Assembly: GCF_005503015.1 (NCBI RefSeq)
Contig: NZ_SCOL01000001.1
Span: 496,001-560,000 of the forward strand
Origin: Bacillus sp. E(2018)
Lineage (GTDB): Bacteria; Bacillota; Bacilli; Bacillales; Fictibacillaceae
Reading direction: 5' to 3'
DNA: 64,000 bases
Shown here: in pieces, positions 6,987-15,884 of the stretch
Layout of the letters: each line of letters starts with the position of its first letter
How positions within the stretch are numbered: position 1 is the first letter of the stretch
Made by a program: the position numbers and the translations under genes
Notes under the pieces: generated by a model
Database searches by the model: none
Told to the model about the DNA's origin: nothing
Seen by the model: only the letters and a program-made list of their open reading frames with translations

Positions 6987-9785
6987 ATGTCTAACGGGTA
7001 TTTTTCATTAGTCTTGCACGCTCACCTTCCTTATGTGAGGCATAAAGAAGCGAATCGATTAGAGGAAAGATGGGTATTTGAGGCACTTACTGAGACATAT
7101 ATCCCGTTGTTATGGGTACTCGAAGATCAGCCTGAAACCTTGTCTTGGACGCTATCATTCTCATCACCTTTGTTGGAGTTATTAAACGATCCCGTCATTC
7201 AAAAACGTTATCTAGAACATTTAGATCTTACGATAAAACTTGTTAAAAAAGAAAAAAAGCATTCCATTAATAAGGAAGAAGAAAAAATTATTTGTTTTTA
7301 CGAAGAGCGCTATAAACGAATCATGGAAACCTATCAAGAATTCGATTGTAAAGTTACAGATGCTTTTAAGCGCTATATGAATCTTGGGAAGGTTAACTGC
7401 ATTACTTCCTCTGCAACCCACGCGTTCCTTCCCTATATTCAAACGGAGCAAGGAGTTAAAGCTCAAATCTTTGGAGGCGTTCAAACATTTGAAAAGTATT
7501 TTGGTGAAAAGCCTAAAGGCTTTTGGCTGCCAGAATGTGCTTACTCTCCCGGGGTAGATAAAGCGTTAGCTGATGCAGGTATACAATTTACTTTTGTAGA
7601 TGAAGAAACTCTACTTAGAAGTAAGCCTGTTCCATCAAAAGGAATTGGAGCTCCTGTTTATTCTCCGCATGGGGTGGCATTGTTTTCACGAAATCAATGC
7701 ATCTCAGAAACGATATGGAATTCTTCTGTTGGTTATCCGGGTGACTTTGATTATCGAGAATTTTATCGAGATGTCGCTTATGAGCGGGAGAACGAATATA
7801 TAAAGAGCTTTATACATCCGGAAGGAATACGAGTTGATACAGGTTTGAAGTATTGGCGAATAACTGGGAAAACGGAGAACAAAGACTGGTACCAAAGAGA
7901 CTGGGCATTAAATAAAGTACAGAATCATGCTAATGATTTTTGTCATCGAATTAAAGAATATCTACATACAAACGAACAATCATTTCCTCCTCAATTAATC
8001 ACTGCACCATTTGATGCAGAGCTATTTGGACACTGGTGGTTTGAAGGACCAGAATTTTTACTTCAATCCATGAACGTTTCAACTGAACAAAACATCACGT
8101 GGATCACACCTCAAGAATTTTTAACAAGACATTATCAGGATTTAGAAACTGTAAGACCATGCTTTTCAACATGGGGTCGAAACCAAACAGGCGAGGTATG
8201 GCTGAATGAGTCAAACGCCTGGATGTATAGACACTTGCATCACTGTGAAAGAAAGCTTGTCCAACTAGCAGCTCGTCTTTCACATGACGAACCTAACATC
8301 GTTATGGAACGATATGCAGATCAGATCGTTCGTGAATGGATGCTTGCCGCTAGTTCTGATTGGGCTTTTATCATTGAAGGTAATAGTGCTACAGAATATG
8401 CCAAGTCAAGATTTCAAGAACATATCGAGAGGTTTCATGAACTGTGTCGATCCGTTGAAAATAAGACGTATCAGCTTGCTGAGATTGCTGAATTTGAAAA
8501 CGAATACCCTTTCATGTTAACAACTGGTTTATGGCACTTTTTTAAGAGTAAACATGATGAATACGTAGCATCTCAGTACAATGAACAAAAAACTAAAGGC
8601 AAAAAGAAGATATTAATGCTTTCATGGGAATTCCCTCCTATGGTAGTAGGTGGGTTAGCACGGCATGTGTTTGACCTTTCTAGAAAATTGGTCGAGCAAG
8701 GTACAGAAGTATATGTTATTACATCTTCTGTTCCAGGATATCCCGAACATGAAGTGAACAACGGTGTGCATGTATACCGAGTTGCTGGTAATCAGCCTAA
8801 TTTTGAATCGTTTTTTCACTGGACCGGAAGTTTGAATATGGCCATCACTGAACAAGCACTGGCATTAGCAAATAAGTTCGACTTTGATTGCATTCATGCC
8901 CATGATTGGCTCGTTTCAGTTTCCGCACTAGCCATCAAGGAAGAATTAAACATTCCGTTGATCACCACGATACATGCAACAGAACATGGTAGGAACAATG
9001 GAATTACATCACCCCTTCAATACGAGATCAATCAAAAAGAGTGGGAACTGATGGATGGATCAGACAGTCTGATCGTCTGCAGTGACTATATGAAAAATGA
9101 GTTAACAGGGGTCTTTAGTATTCCGGAAGAAAAGATAACGATTCTACCAAACGGTATAGATCCAGAACAGATCTCATTTCAAACAAGTTCATCCATAGAA
9201 GATAGGAATCATCAAGAACTTCTTCTATTTTCGGTTGGCAGGCTTGTAAAAGAAAAAGGTTTCCAAACGATCATAGAGGCTGCAGATCTTTTAAGGAATT
9301 CGGGCAAGCACGTCAGGTTTGTGATTGCTGGTAAAGGTCCGTTAATGGATGAACTAAAAACAATGATTAGAGTTAAGAACCTTGAAGAATTTGTTCACCT
9401 TGCAGGGTTCGTTAGCGACGAGGAAAGAAATGAATGGTTTGCAAAAGCTGACGCTGCCATTTTTCCGAGTCATTATGAACCGTTTGGCATTGTTGCTCTA
9501 GAAGGAATGGCTTCTGGTAAACTAACCATCGTCTCTGATACAGGTGGATTAAGAGAAATTGTTGATCATGAAAAGACAGGGCTAAAAATATACCCTAACA
9601 ATCCAGAGAGTATCGTGTGGGCAGTAGAGTATATCCTTAGCAATCGTGAACGCTGCCAAGAATTAGCCAAAAACGGTGAAGAAACAGCAAGAACCGTTTT
9701 CAGCTGGGATTCAATTGCTGAAAAGACTGCAGAACTCTATACGACAAAACAAAATCAAACATCAAAAGTGGGAGGTATCGTTTAA
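6987..9785 (+). CDS. Bifunctional GH57 glucan-branching-type enzyme fused to GT4 glucosyltransferase
   Basis: 932 aa, no signal peptide, so cytoplasmic. Residues 1-530 are a GH57 (DUF1957-type) module: LVLHAHLPYVRH at the start, nucleophile Glu183 in FWLPECAY, acid Asp343 in FDAELFGHWWFEG; these match alpha-1,4-glucan branching enzymes. Residues 537-925 are a GT-B glycosyltransferase resembling GT4 glycogen synthases: LSWEFPPMVVGGLARHV opens the fold and E831-x7-E839 (YEPFGIVALEGMASG) is the donor-binding motif. One polypeptide could elongate and branch an alpha-glucan. Stop overlaps the next start (TAATG). Substrate and donor are inferred. Confidence 0.88.
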   Translation: MSNGYFSLVLHAHLPYVRHKEANRLEERWVFEALTETYIPLLWVLEDQPETLSWTLSFSSPLLELLNDPVIQKRYLEHLDLTIKLVKKEKKHSINKEEEKIICFYEERYKRIMETYQEFDCKVTDAFKRYMNLGKVNCITSSATHAFLPYIQTEQGVKAQIFGGVQTFEKYFGEKPKGFWLPECAYSPGVDKALADAGIQFTFVDEETLLRSKPVPSKGIGAPVYSPHGVALFSRNQCISETIWNSSVGYPGDFDYREFYRDVAYERENEYIKSFIHPEGIRVDTGLKYWRITGKTENKDWYQRDWALNKVQNHANDFCHRIKEYLHTNEQSFPPQLITAPFDAELFGHWWFEGPEFLLQSMNVSTEQNITWITPQEFLTRHYQDLETVRPCFSTWGRNQTGEVWLNESNAWMYRHLHHCERKLVQLAARLSHDEPNIVMERYADQIVREWMLAASSDWAFIIEGNSATEYAKSRFQEHIERFHELCRSVENKTYQLAEIAEFENEYPFMLTTGLWHFFKSKHDEYVASQYNEQKTKGKKKILMLSWEFPPMVVGGLARHVFDLSRKLVEQGTEVYVITSSVPGYPEHEVNNGVHVYRVAGNQPNFESFFHWTGSLNMAITEQALALANKFDFDCIHAHDWLVSVSALAIKEELNIPLITTIHATEHGRNNGITSPLQYEINQKEWELMDGSDSLIVCSDYMKNELTGVFSIPEEKITILPNGIDPEQISFQTSSSIEDRNHQELLLFSVGRLVKEKGFQTIIEAADLLRNSGKHVRFVIAGKGPLMDELKTMIRVKNLEEFVHLAGFVSDEERNEWFAKADAAIFPSHYEPFGIVALEGMASGKLTIVSDTGGLREIVDHEKTGLKIYPNNPESIVWAVEYILSNRERCQELAKNGEETARTVFSWDSIAEKTAELYTTKQNQTSKVGGIV

Positions 9786-12196
9786 TGAAGGGTGTAATTA
9801 TGGCTGGTGGAAAAGGAACACGATTAAGACCTCTTACATGCAATATGCCAAAACCAATGGTGCCGATGCTTCATAAACCTGTTATGGAATATGGTATTGA
9901 ACTTCTGAAGAAGTTTGGTATTACGGATATCGCCGTTACGGTTCATTACTTACCAGACGCAATTAAAAACTATTTTGGTGATGGTCGCGATTTTGGTGTG
10001 AACCTTCATTATTTTGTTGAAGATACGCCTCTCGGAACAGCCGGGTCCATTAAGAATGCCGAAGAATTTTTAGATGAGCGTTTTATCGTGATATCAGGTG
10101 ATGCATTAACAGATTTCAACCTTGAAAAAGGAATCCAATTTCATGAAGATAAAGAGTCTTTAGCTACGATCTTTATGAAACAAGTCGATTCACCTCTCGA
10201 ATATGGTGTAATCATGACCAACCAGGAAGGAAAGATCATTCGTTTTCTTGAAAAGCCAAGCTGGAATGAAGTCTTTAGTGATACGGTGAACACAGGTATC
10301 TATGTACTCGAACCAGAAGTATTTAATTATATTGAAAAAGATGTACCTGTAGATTTTAGTAAAGATTTGTTTCCGCTACTTATGAAAGAGGATAAAAATT
10401 TGTTTGGTTATCAAGCAGAAGGATATTGGTCTGATATCGGGAGCCTTCAGCAGTATCGTCAATCCCATTATGATATGTTGAACGGTTTAGTGAATCTACC
10501 TTTTGCAGGAGAGGAAAAAGAGCCTGGTGTTTGGATCGGTGAGAATGTTTTTATTGAAGATGGAGCTGTGATCGAAGCACCTGTTAGCATTGCAGATGGG
10601 GCAGTGATCAGAAAAGGTTCTCATATTGGCAAACTATCTGTTGTTGGGAAGAATAGTGTAGTAAGCACTGGAAGCTCTTTAAAGAAAACGGTTCTATGGA
10701 ACGATGTATTTGTAGGAGATCAGTGTGAATTAAGAGGAGCAACGATCGCAAACGGTACGAAAGTCGAAAAAGATGCTTCTGTCTTTGAACATGCGGTAGT
10801 CGGTAATCATTGTACGATTGGTAGGAACGCGACATTAAAGCCTGATGTAAAGATCTGGCCAGAAAAAGAGATCTTCGAAGAAGCTCTTGTTCACACTTCG
10901 ATTGTATGGGGAAAAAAAGCTACCAAATCTTTGTTTGGTTCTAGAGGCGTCTCTGGAATCGCAAACGTTGAGATCACACCAGATTATATAGCAAGACTTG
11001 CATCAGCCTATGGAGCTGTTCTTCCTTATGGGTCACAGATCATCATCGCAAGTGACTCACATGATTTTTCCGTTATGATCAAACAATCTTTTATACAAGG
11101 TCTTCATTCTTCTGGTGTTCATACGCTTGATATCAGTCCTACAGTAGCACCGGTTGTTCGATTTTCAATCGAAGAAGAGCGTTTAGAAGGCGGAGTATAC
11201 GTAAGGTTCTCGAACCCTACGGGAGAAAAACAACTGATGATCGAATTCTATGATAACAAAGGACTTCCGATTCATTCTGACCTTGAAAGAAAGATTGAGA
11301 ATGCTTATTGGCAGGAAGATTATAGACGTGCTTCATTTGATCGTATCGGAAAAGGTGCTGTTCAAGCGAACAAACATGAAGATTACATTTCTGCTCTATT
11401 AGAAGAAATACAAGAAAAAGGAATTCAAGAAGCTAAATTTAGAGTAGTGGTAAATTACAATCATCAGCCGTACCTGAACTTTATTCCTAATCTATATAAT
11501 CGATTGAACTGTGAGATTCTTACCGCTCCCTATCAGACAAAACCTGAGGAGATGGCATCCTTTGTGAGAGTTACAAATGCCAATATCGGTGTTTTGATCG
11601 GAGAGGCGGGTGAAACATTGCGTCTCATCACAGAGACAGGTGAAGTGTTGGATGAAGAAACGATGCTTGCTCTCTATGTTTTCACAGCATTTTCTCAAGG
11701 TAAGCAAAAAGAGATGGCTATCCCTGTATATGGATCATCTGCTCTCGATTCCATTGCTGAACGTTTAAAAGGTAAGCTGATCCGTACAAAAGCTAATCCG
11801 CGTTCTATCATGGAAGTGGGAGACGGGGTTCTAAATTATCAATATGACGCACAATATGCGTTTGTTCATATCTTAGAGATCATGGCGATGCAGAAGATCA
11901 CGCTATCTGAACTCGTCAAGATGCTTCCTGACGTGCATATGCTACGAGAATATGTACCTTGTCCAAAAGATAAGAAAGGAAGAGTAATGCGCAGACTGAT
12001 GGAAGATATCCGTGATAACAATGTAGAGTTACTTGATGGAATTAAAGTCTTTCATCCTGAAGGAGGCTGGACTCTTATCCTTCCAGACGTAGAACAGCCT
12101 GTATTCACAGTATACTCACAGAATACAGATCCTGAACAAGCGAAACAAGCTGCATCCCAGTATATTGAAAAAATTCAGCTATATCAGCAGGTGTAA
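9785..12196 (+). CDS. Sugar-1-phosphate nucleotidyltransferase with beta-helix and degenerate phosphohexomutase domain
   Basis: 803 aa. Residues 1-235 are a nucleotidyltransferase (GGKGTRLRPLT signature, LGTAGSI, GDALTDFN), residues about 250-365 hexapeptide beta-helix repeats, and residues about 375-795 a phosphomannomutase/phosphoglucomutase-like region. The first part should make an NDP-sugar from hexose-1-phosphate; mannose-1-phosphate guanylyltransferase or a glucose-1-phosphate enzyme are both possible. In the mutase part the key loops are altered: V473-RFSNP in place of xRASHNP, G606-EAGET in place of DGDxDR, and L766-PDVEQP in place of RPSGTEP. It is probably a non-catalytic domain. 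Overlaps the GH57-GT4 gene by one base. Confidence 0.87.
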   Translation: MKGVIMAGGKGTRLRPLTCNMPKPMVPMLHKPVMEYGIELLKKFGITDIAVTVHYLPDAIKNYFGDGRDFGVNLHYFVEDTPLGTAGSIKNAEEFLDERFIVISGDALTDFNLEKGIQFHEDKESLATIFMKQVDSPLEYGVIMTNQEGKIIRFLEKPSWNEVFSDTVNTGIYVLEPEVFNYIEKDVPVDFSKDLFPLLMKEDKNLFGYQAEGYWSDIGSLQQYRQSHYDMLNGLVNLPFAGEEKEPGVWIGENVFIEDGAVIEAPVSIADGAVIRKGSHIGKLSVVGKNSVVSTGSSLKKTVLWNDVFVGDQCELRGATIANGTKVEKDASVFEHAVVGNHCTIGRNATLKPDVKIWPEKEIFEEALVHTSIVWGKKATKSLFGSRGVSGIANVEITPDYIARLASAYGAVLPYGSQIIIASDSHDFSVMIKQSFIQGLHSSGVHTLDISPTVAPVVRFSIEEERLEGGVYVRFSNPTGEKQLMIEFYDNKGLPIHSDLERKIENAYWQEDYRRASFDRIGKGAVQANKHEDYISALLEEIQEKGIQEAKFRVVVNYNHQPYLNFIPNLYNRLNCEILTAPYQTKPEEMASFVRVTNANIGVLIGEAGETLRLITETGEVLDEETMLALYVFTAFSQGKQKEMAIPVYGSSALDSIAERLKGKLIRTKANPRSIMEVGDGVLNYQYDAQYAFVHILEIMAMQKITLSELVKMLPDVHMLREYVPCPKDKKGRVMRRLMEDIRDNNVELLDGIKVFHPEGGWTLILPDVEQPVFTVYSQNTDPEQAKQAASQYIEKIQLYQQV

Positions 12197-12199
12197 CAG

Positions 12200-14182
12200 A
12201 TGCCTAGACACTTGGTTTTAGGAAACGGAAAATTATTGATCAATTTAGATGAATATTTGCAGATCAGAGACATCTATTTTCCTTACGTCGGTCAGCAAAA
12301 TCATGTCCAAGGGCACGTTAACCGTTTAGGAGCCAGTATCAATGGCTCCTTTTCTTGGCTTTCTTCAAAGGAATGGGTGATCGAACCTGGGTATCATTTA
12401 GACTCCCTCGTTACGCTCTCATACGCCAAAAATGCAAAAGAAGGTATAACGCTTAAGATTGAAGACGCCGTTCATCAAAGAGAAAATATGTTCATGCGAA
12501 GAATTACCGTCTTAAACGAAACAAACGAAGAAAAAAGGATCAAACTTTTCTTCCACCAAGATCTTTCTATTTATGAAAATGAAGTGGGAGACACAGCTTA
12601 TTTTGATCCTGAAAAATCTGTGATCATCCATTATAAGAAGAATCGGTATTTTTTGTTCGCAGCTTCATTCGATCAAAAAGGAATCGACCAGTACACAACA
12701 GGTGTCAAACGTTTTTTAAGTGCAGAAGGCACATGGAGAGATGCCGAAGATGGTCATCTTCATGTGAACCCGATCGCGCAAGGGTCAGTGGACAGTACTT
12801 TCTCCGTCCAAGGGGTCGTTCCGCCACAAGGCAAAGGAGACATAAACTATGCTTTAACCGTTGGGAAAAGTAGAGAAGAAGTATTCTCTCTCTATGATTA
12901 TCTCATGGAGATCGGTCCATCGTTAACTCTAGATAAGATCGATGTGTATTGGAGGAGATGGGTAAACAAAACAAAGATCAATCCATGCAACCTTTCTGAT
13001 GAACTTCTTGATCTTTATAATAGAAGTTTGTTGATCATTCGTACACAAACCAATGAGAACGGTTATATCATCGCGGCAAATGATTCTGATATTCAGCATT
13101 ATAACCGAGATCATTACAGTTATATGTGGCCAAGGGATGGGGCGTTGATCGCTGCCGCTGTTGCAAAAGCGGGATTTCATGGAATGGTGAAGAACTTCTA
13201 TCGAAGGTGTGGGGATGTTTTAACAAAAGAGGGGTACCTTCATCATAAGTATAACCCAGACGGTTCGATCGGATCATCGTGGCACCCTATGATCGATAAA
13301 GAAGGGTCTAGCCAACTCCCGATTCAAGAAGATGAAACAGCGCTCGTTCTTTGGGCATTTTGGGAACATTATAAAGAAACAGGAGACATTGAGTTTGCTC
13401 AATCTCTCTATCGGTCATTGGTTCGTCCGAGTGCAAGATTCTTGCTTCAATATATGCAAGAAGAGCTAGACCTTCCGTTACCTTCCTATGACCTTTGGGA
13501 AGAAAGAAGAGGTATCTTTACCTTTACAGCAAGTTCTGTTTACGGTGGTCTTATGGCTGCATATTCTTTCGCGACGCTCTTCGGTGAAGATGATCGAGCA
13601 GAGAGGTATAAGAAAGGTGCGGACCGAATAAAAGCAGGAATGGAAAAGCATCTGTATGATGAAGATCTAGGAAGGTTCCTAAGAGGCATATATTTGTTGG
13701 ATGATAACGCTTATAAAAAAGACTTCACAATGGAATCCAGCATGTATGCTCTCTTTGCGTTCGGCGTATATCCTGCCGATGATGAAAGGGTTGTCAGAAC
13801 GATGCAGCAGATGAATGAAGAGTTAAGCATTAAGTCAGGTGTAGGCGGAATTGCGAGATACACCAATGACTATTACTTTCAGCAAACGCATGACATGACT
13901 AGAGCTCCGGGAAATCCGTGGTTGATCTGCACGTTATGGCTTGCCAAATGGTATGTTCAATGTGCGAAATCACTTCAAGACCTTGAGCGTCCGCATGAAA
14001 TTTTACGCTGGGTTCACGAGCATAGCTTTTCTACAGGTGTATTACCTGAGCAGCTCCATCCTTTTACAGGAGAGGCTTTATCAGTTGCCCCTCTCACGTG
14101 GTCACATGCCACTTTTATTGATGTTCTTAAAGAATATACAAAAGTCTATGAGAAACTTTCACAAAACTCACTTGCTCGTTAG
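12200..14182 (+). CDS. GH15 glucoamylase-type glycoside hydrolase
   Basis: 660 aa, no signal peptide. An N-terminal beta-sandwich (about 1-265) precedes an (alpha/alpha)6 barrel (about 270-650). YMWPRDGALIAAA is the -1 subsite motif, Glu434/Glu435 in YDLWEER supplies the general acid, and Glu617 in GVLPEQ the base, as in bacterial GH15 glucoamylases and glucodextranases. It would release glucose from the ends of an intracellular alpha-glucan. It starts 3 nt after the nucleotidyltransferase stop with a weak CAGCAGGTG SD, so translation is likely coupled. Last gene of the module. Confidence 0.9.
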   Translation: MPRHLVLGNGKLLINLDEYLQIRDIYFPYVGQQNHVQGHVNRLGASINGSFSWLSSKEWVIEPGYHLDSLVTLSYAKNAKEGITLKIEDAVHQRENMFMRRITVLNETNEEKRIKLFFHQDLSIYENEVGDTAYFDPEKSVIIHYKKNRYFLFAASFDQKGIDQYTTGVKRFLSAEGTWRDAEDGHLHVNPIAQGSVDSTFSVQGVVPPQGKGDINYALTVGKSREEVFSLYDYLMEIGPSLTLDKIDVYWRRWVNKTKINPCNLSDELLDLYNRSLLIIRTQTNENGYIIAANDSDIQHYNRDHYSYMWPRDGALIAAAVAKAGFHGMVKNFYRRCGDVLTKEGYLHHKYNPDGSIGSSWHPMIDKEGSSQLPIQEDETALVLWAFWEHYKETGDIEFAQSLYRSLVRPSARFLLQYMQEELDLPLPSYDLWEERRGIFTFTASSVYGGLMAAYSFATLFGEDDRAERYKKGADRIKAGMEKHLYDEDLGRFLRGIYLLDDNAYKKDFTMESSMYALFAFGVYPADDERVVRTMQQMNEELSIKSGVGGIARYTNDYYFQQTHDMTRAPGNPWLICTLWLAKWYVQCAKSLQDLERPHEILRWVHEHSFSTGVLPEQLHPFTGEALSVAPLTWSHATFIDVLKEYTKVYEKLSQNSLAR

Positions 14183-14190
14183 AAAAGAAT

Positions 14191-14219
14191 TTGTTATCAT
14201 GTTATGGTATGGTTTAATA
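14191..14219 (+). promoter_or_regulatory. SigA-type promoter of rpmG
   Basis: TTGTTA (14191-14196), 16-nt spacer, TTTAAT (14213-14218; one mismatch to TATAAT), 63 nt before the rpmG start. It separates rpmG from the glucan operon, which ends only 9 nt upstream of the -35. Confidence 0.5.
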
Positions 14220-14281
14220 GAGAATATGACTGTTAGTAACCATGATAATGTACTTTGGTAAAGATGTGGAGGGAAACAACA

Positions 14282-14431
14282 ATGCGTGTAAACATTACTT
14301 TAGCTTGTACTGAAACTGGTGATCGTAACTACATCACTACAAAAAACAAGCGTACGAATCCAGACCGTTTAGAGCTTAAAAAATACAGCCCGCGTTTAAA
14401 GAAATACACAGTTCACCGTGAAACTAAGTAA
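14282..14431 (+). CDS. rpmG: 50S ribosomal protein L33, cysteine-poor type
   Basis: 49-aa ribosomal protein L33 of the large subunit. It begins MRVNITLAC and continues with the conserved [17 protein letters not shown] core and HRETK tail. GTGGAGGG precedes the ATG. It keeps a single cysteine (Cys9): the positions where the zinc-binding form has the remaining ligands carry Thr and Ser (ACTET, KKYSP), so this copy should not bind zinc. Bacilli often hold both forms. It is at the place of B. subtilis rpmGA. Confidence 0.93.
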   Translation: MRVNITLACTETGDRNYITTKNKRTNPDRLELKKYSPRLKKYTVHRETK

Positions 14432-14441
14432 TTCACGTAGA

Positions 14442-14482
14442 AGCGCCTGAGACCCATGCAAATGAGGGATCAGGCGTTTTTT
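14442..14482 (+). terminator. Terminator after rpmG
   Basis: CGCCTGA (14444-14450) pairs with TCAGGCG (14470-14476), inner GACCC/GGGAT pairing extends it, and six T follow. Confidence 0.9.
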
Positions 14483-14540
14483 CATGCAATCGAACTCATG
14501 ATATGATAAATAAATCACGTTATAGAGGTGTGTTTAATTC

Positions 14541-15098
14541 ATGAATAAATCACAATGGCGAAAAGAGTTAAAACAAGTACTGCTCTCAATAGGAACAGAG
14601 GAAAGAAAAGCAAAAAGCGAAGCGATATCTAATCTCTTATTTCAAACGGATGAATGGAAAAAAGCGGATTGCTTTGGGATTACTGTATCAAGAGGGTTTG
14701 AGCTAGATACGTCATACATCATAAATCAAGCATGGAACGAAGGAAAGACTGTCGCTGTACCAAAATGCTATTCTAAACATAAACAGATGGAGTTCAGAGC
14801 AATTACTTCGTATGAAGAATTAGAAAATGTTTATATGGACCTATTTGAACCTAGGATAGATGTTACATCATGCATAGAGGCGTCTCAAATGAATATGATC
14901 ATCGTTCCAGGTCTTGGATTTGATAGTGAAGGTTACAGAATCGGTTATGGAGGTGGGTATTTTGATCGCTACTTACAAACTTATGGTGGATCAAAATTTT
15001 CTCTTGCTTATACATTACAAACAACGAAATCCCTTCCACATGAAAACTATGATATTCCAGTAGACAAGATTATTACGGAATATGGTCGGTTTAAGTAG
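14541..15098 (+). CDS. yqgN: 5-formyltetrahydrofolate cyclo-ligase
   Basis: Converts 5-formyl-THF to 5,10-methenyl-THF with ATP, returning a storage folate to the one-carbon pool. The 185-aa protein has the N-terminal KSQWRKELK / ERKAKSEAI region and the family signature GFDSEGYRIGYGGGYFDRYL at about residues 130-150, which forms the ATP and folate site. GAGGTG precedes the ATG. FolD at the far end of the window uses the same product. In B. subtilis the equivalent gene at this position is yqgN. Confidence 0.93.
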   Translation: MNKSQWRKELKQVLLSIGTEERKAKSEAISNLLFQTDEWKKADCFGITVSRGFELDTSYIINQAWNEGKTVAVPKCYSKHKQMEFRAITSYEELENVYMDLFEPRIDVTSCIEASQMNMIIVPGLGFDSEGYRIGYGGGYFDRYLQTYGGSKFSLAYTLQTTKSLPHENYDIPVDKIITEYGRFK

Positions 15099-15884
15099 AT
15101 GATCTTCATACTAGTGGGTATCGCTGTTCTTTCCGTAATTTCAGCATTACTCAGATGGCTGACAATTGCAGGGAGTATAACAGCTTTTATATTGGGAGTA
15201 ATCATTTATAAAGGATTCGGTTGGCAAGGTTTTATCCTACTTGGTCTGTTTTTCATAACCTCTACACTTTTGACAAAATGGAAGAAAGACAAAAAGCAAG
15301 ATCAAAGCACGATACACACCGAAGAAAAAAAAGGAAGAACAGCTGGCCAAGTTCTTGCTAATGGAGGATCAGCTCTACTAGCGGCAATTGGTGAATTAAC
15401 GCTTTCAGATCCGGCATGGCTTATTGTGTTCGCAGCTACCTTTGCGACAGCTACCGCGGATACATGGGCTTCAGAGATCGGCGTCCTCTCGAAGCGAAGA
15501 CCTTTTCATATTAAAGAATGGAGAAACGTTGAACCAGGTTTATCAGGTGCCATTTCAAGTTTAGGTACGGTTGCTGCAGCATTAGGAGCATCTTTAATAG
15601 GGGTGAGTTTTTATTTTCTCTATGACACATCGCTGACTGTTCTGCTGTGTATTGCGATCTCTGGCTTTTTAGGGAACGTCGCAGATACCCTTTTTGGGGC
15701 TTGGTTCGAACAAAAGTACGTTTGTTCCATTTGTAAAAGAGAAACCGAAAGCTCTGTTCATTGTGGGGTTAAGACAGTAAAAGTGTTTGGATATGCCTTC
15801 TTTACAAACAATCTTGTGAACTTTTCCGCAACTTTCATCGGAGGTCTGATCGCCGGAGGATTTTACATATGGATTGTAGATTAA
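15099..15884 (+). CDS. DUF92 (TIGR00297) integral membrane protein
   Basis: 261 aa with about six or seven hydrophobic segments. The pattern TADTWASEIGVLSKRRP in the middle and the long GLSGAISSLGTVAAALGA helix are hallmarks of the DUF92 family; plant members (VTE6) act as phytyl-phosphate kinases, so a polyprenyl or alcohol phosphate kinase role is conceivable, not demonstrated. A CxxCKRETESSVHCG cysteine cluster lies near residue 210. The ATG follows the previous TAG directly, so it is translationally coupled to the cyclo-ligase gene. Confidence 0.85.
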   Translation: MIFILVGIAVLSVISALLRWLTIAGSITAFILGVIIYKGFGWQGFILLGLFFITSTLLTKWKKDKKQDQSTIHTEEKKGRTAGQVLANGGSALLAAIGELTLSDPAWLIVFAATFATATADTWASEIGVLSKRRPFHIKEWRNVEPGLSGAISSLGTVAAALGASLIGVSFYFLYDTSLTVLLCIAISGFLGNVADTLFGAWFEQKYVCSICKRETESSVHCGVKTVKVFGYAFFTNNLVNFSATFIGGLIAGGFYIWIVD

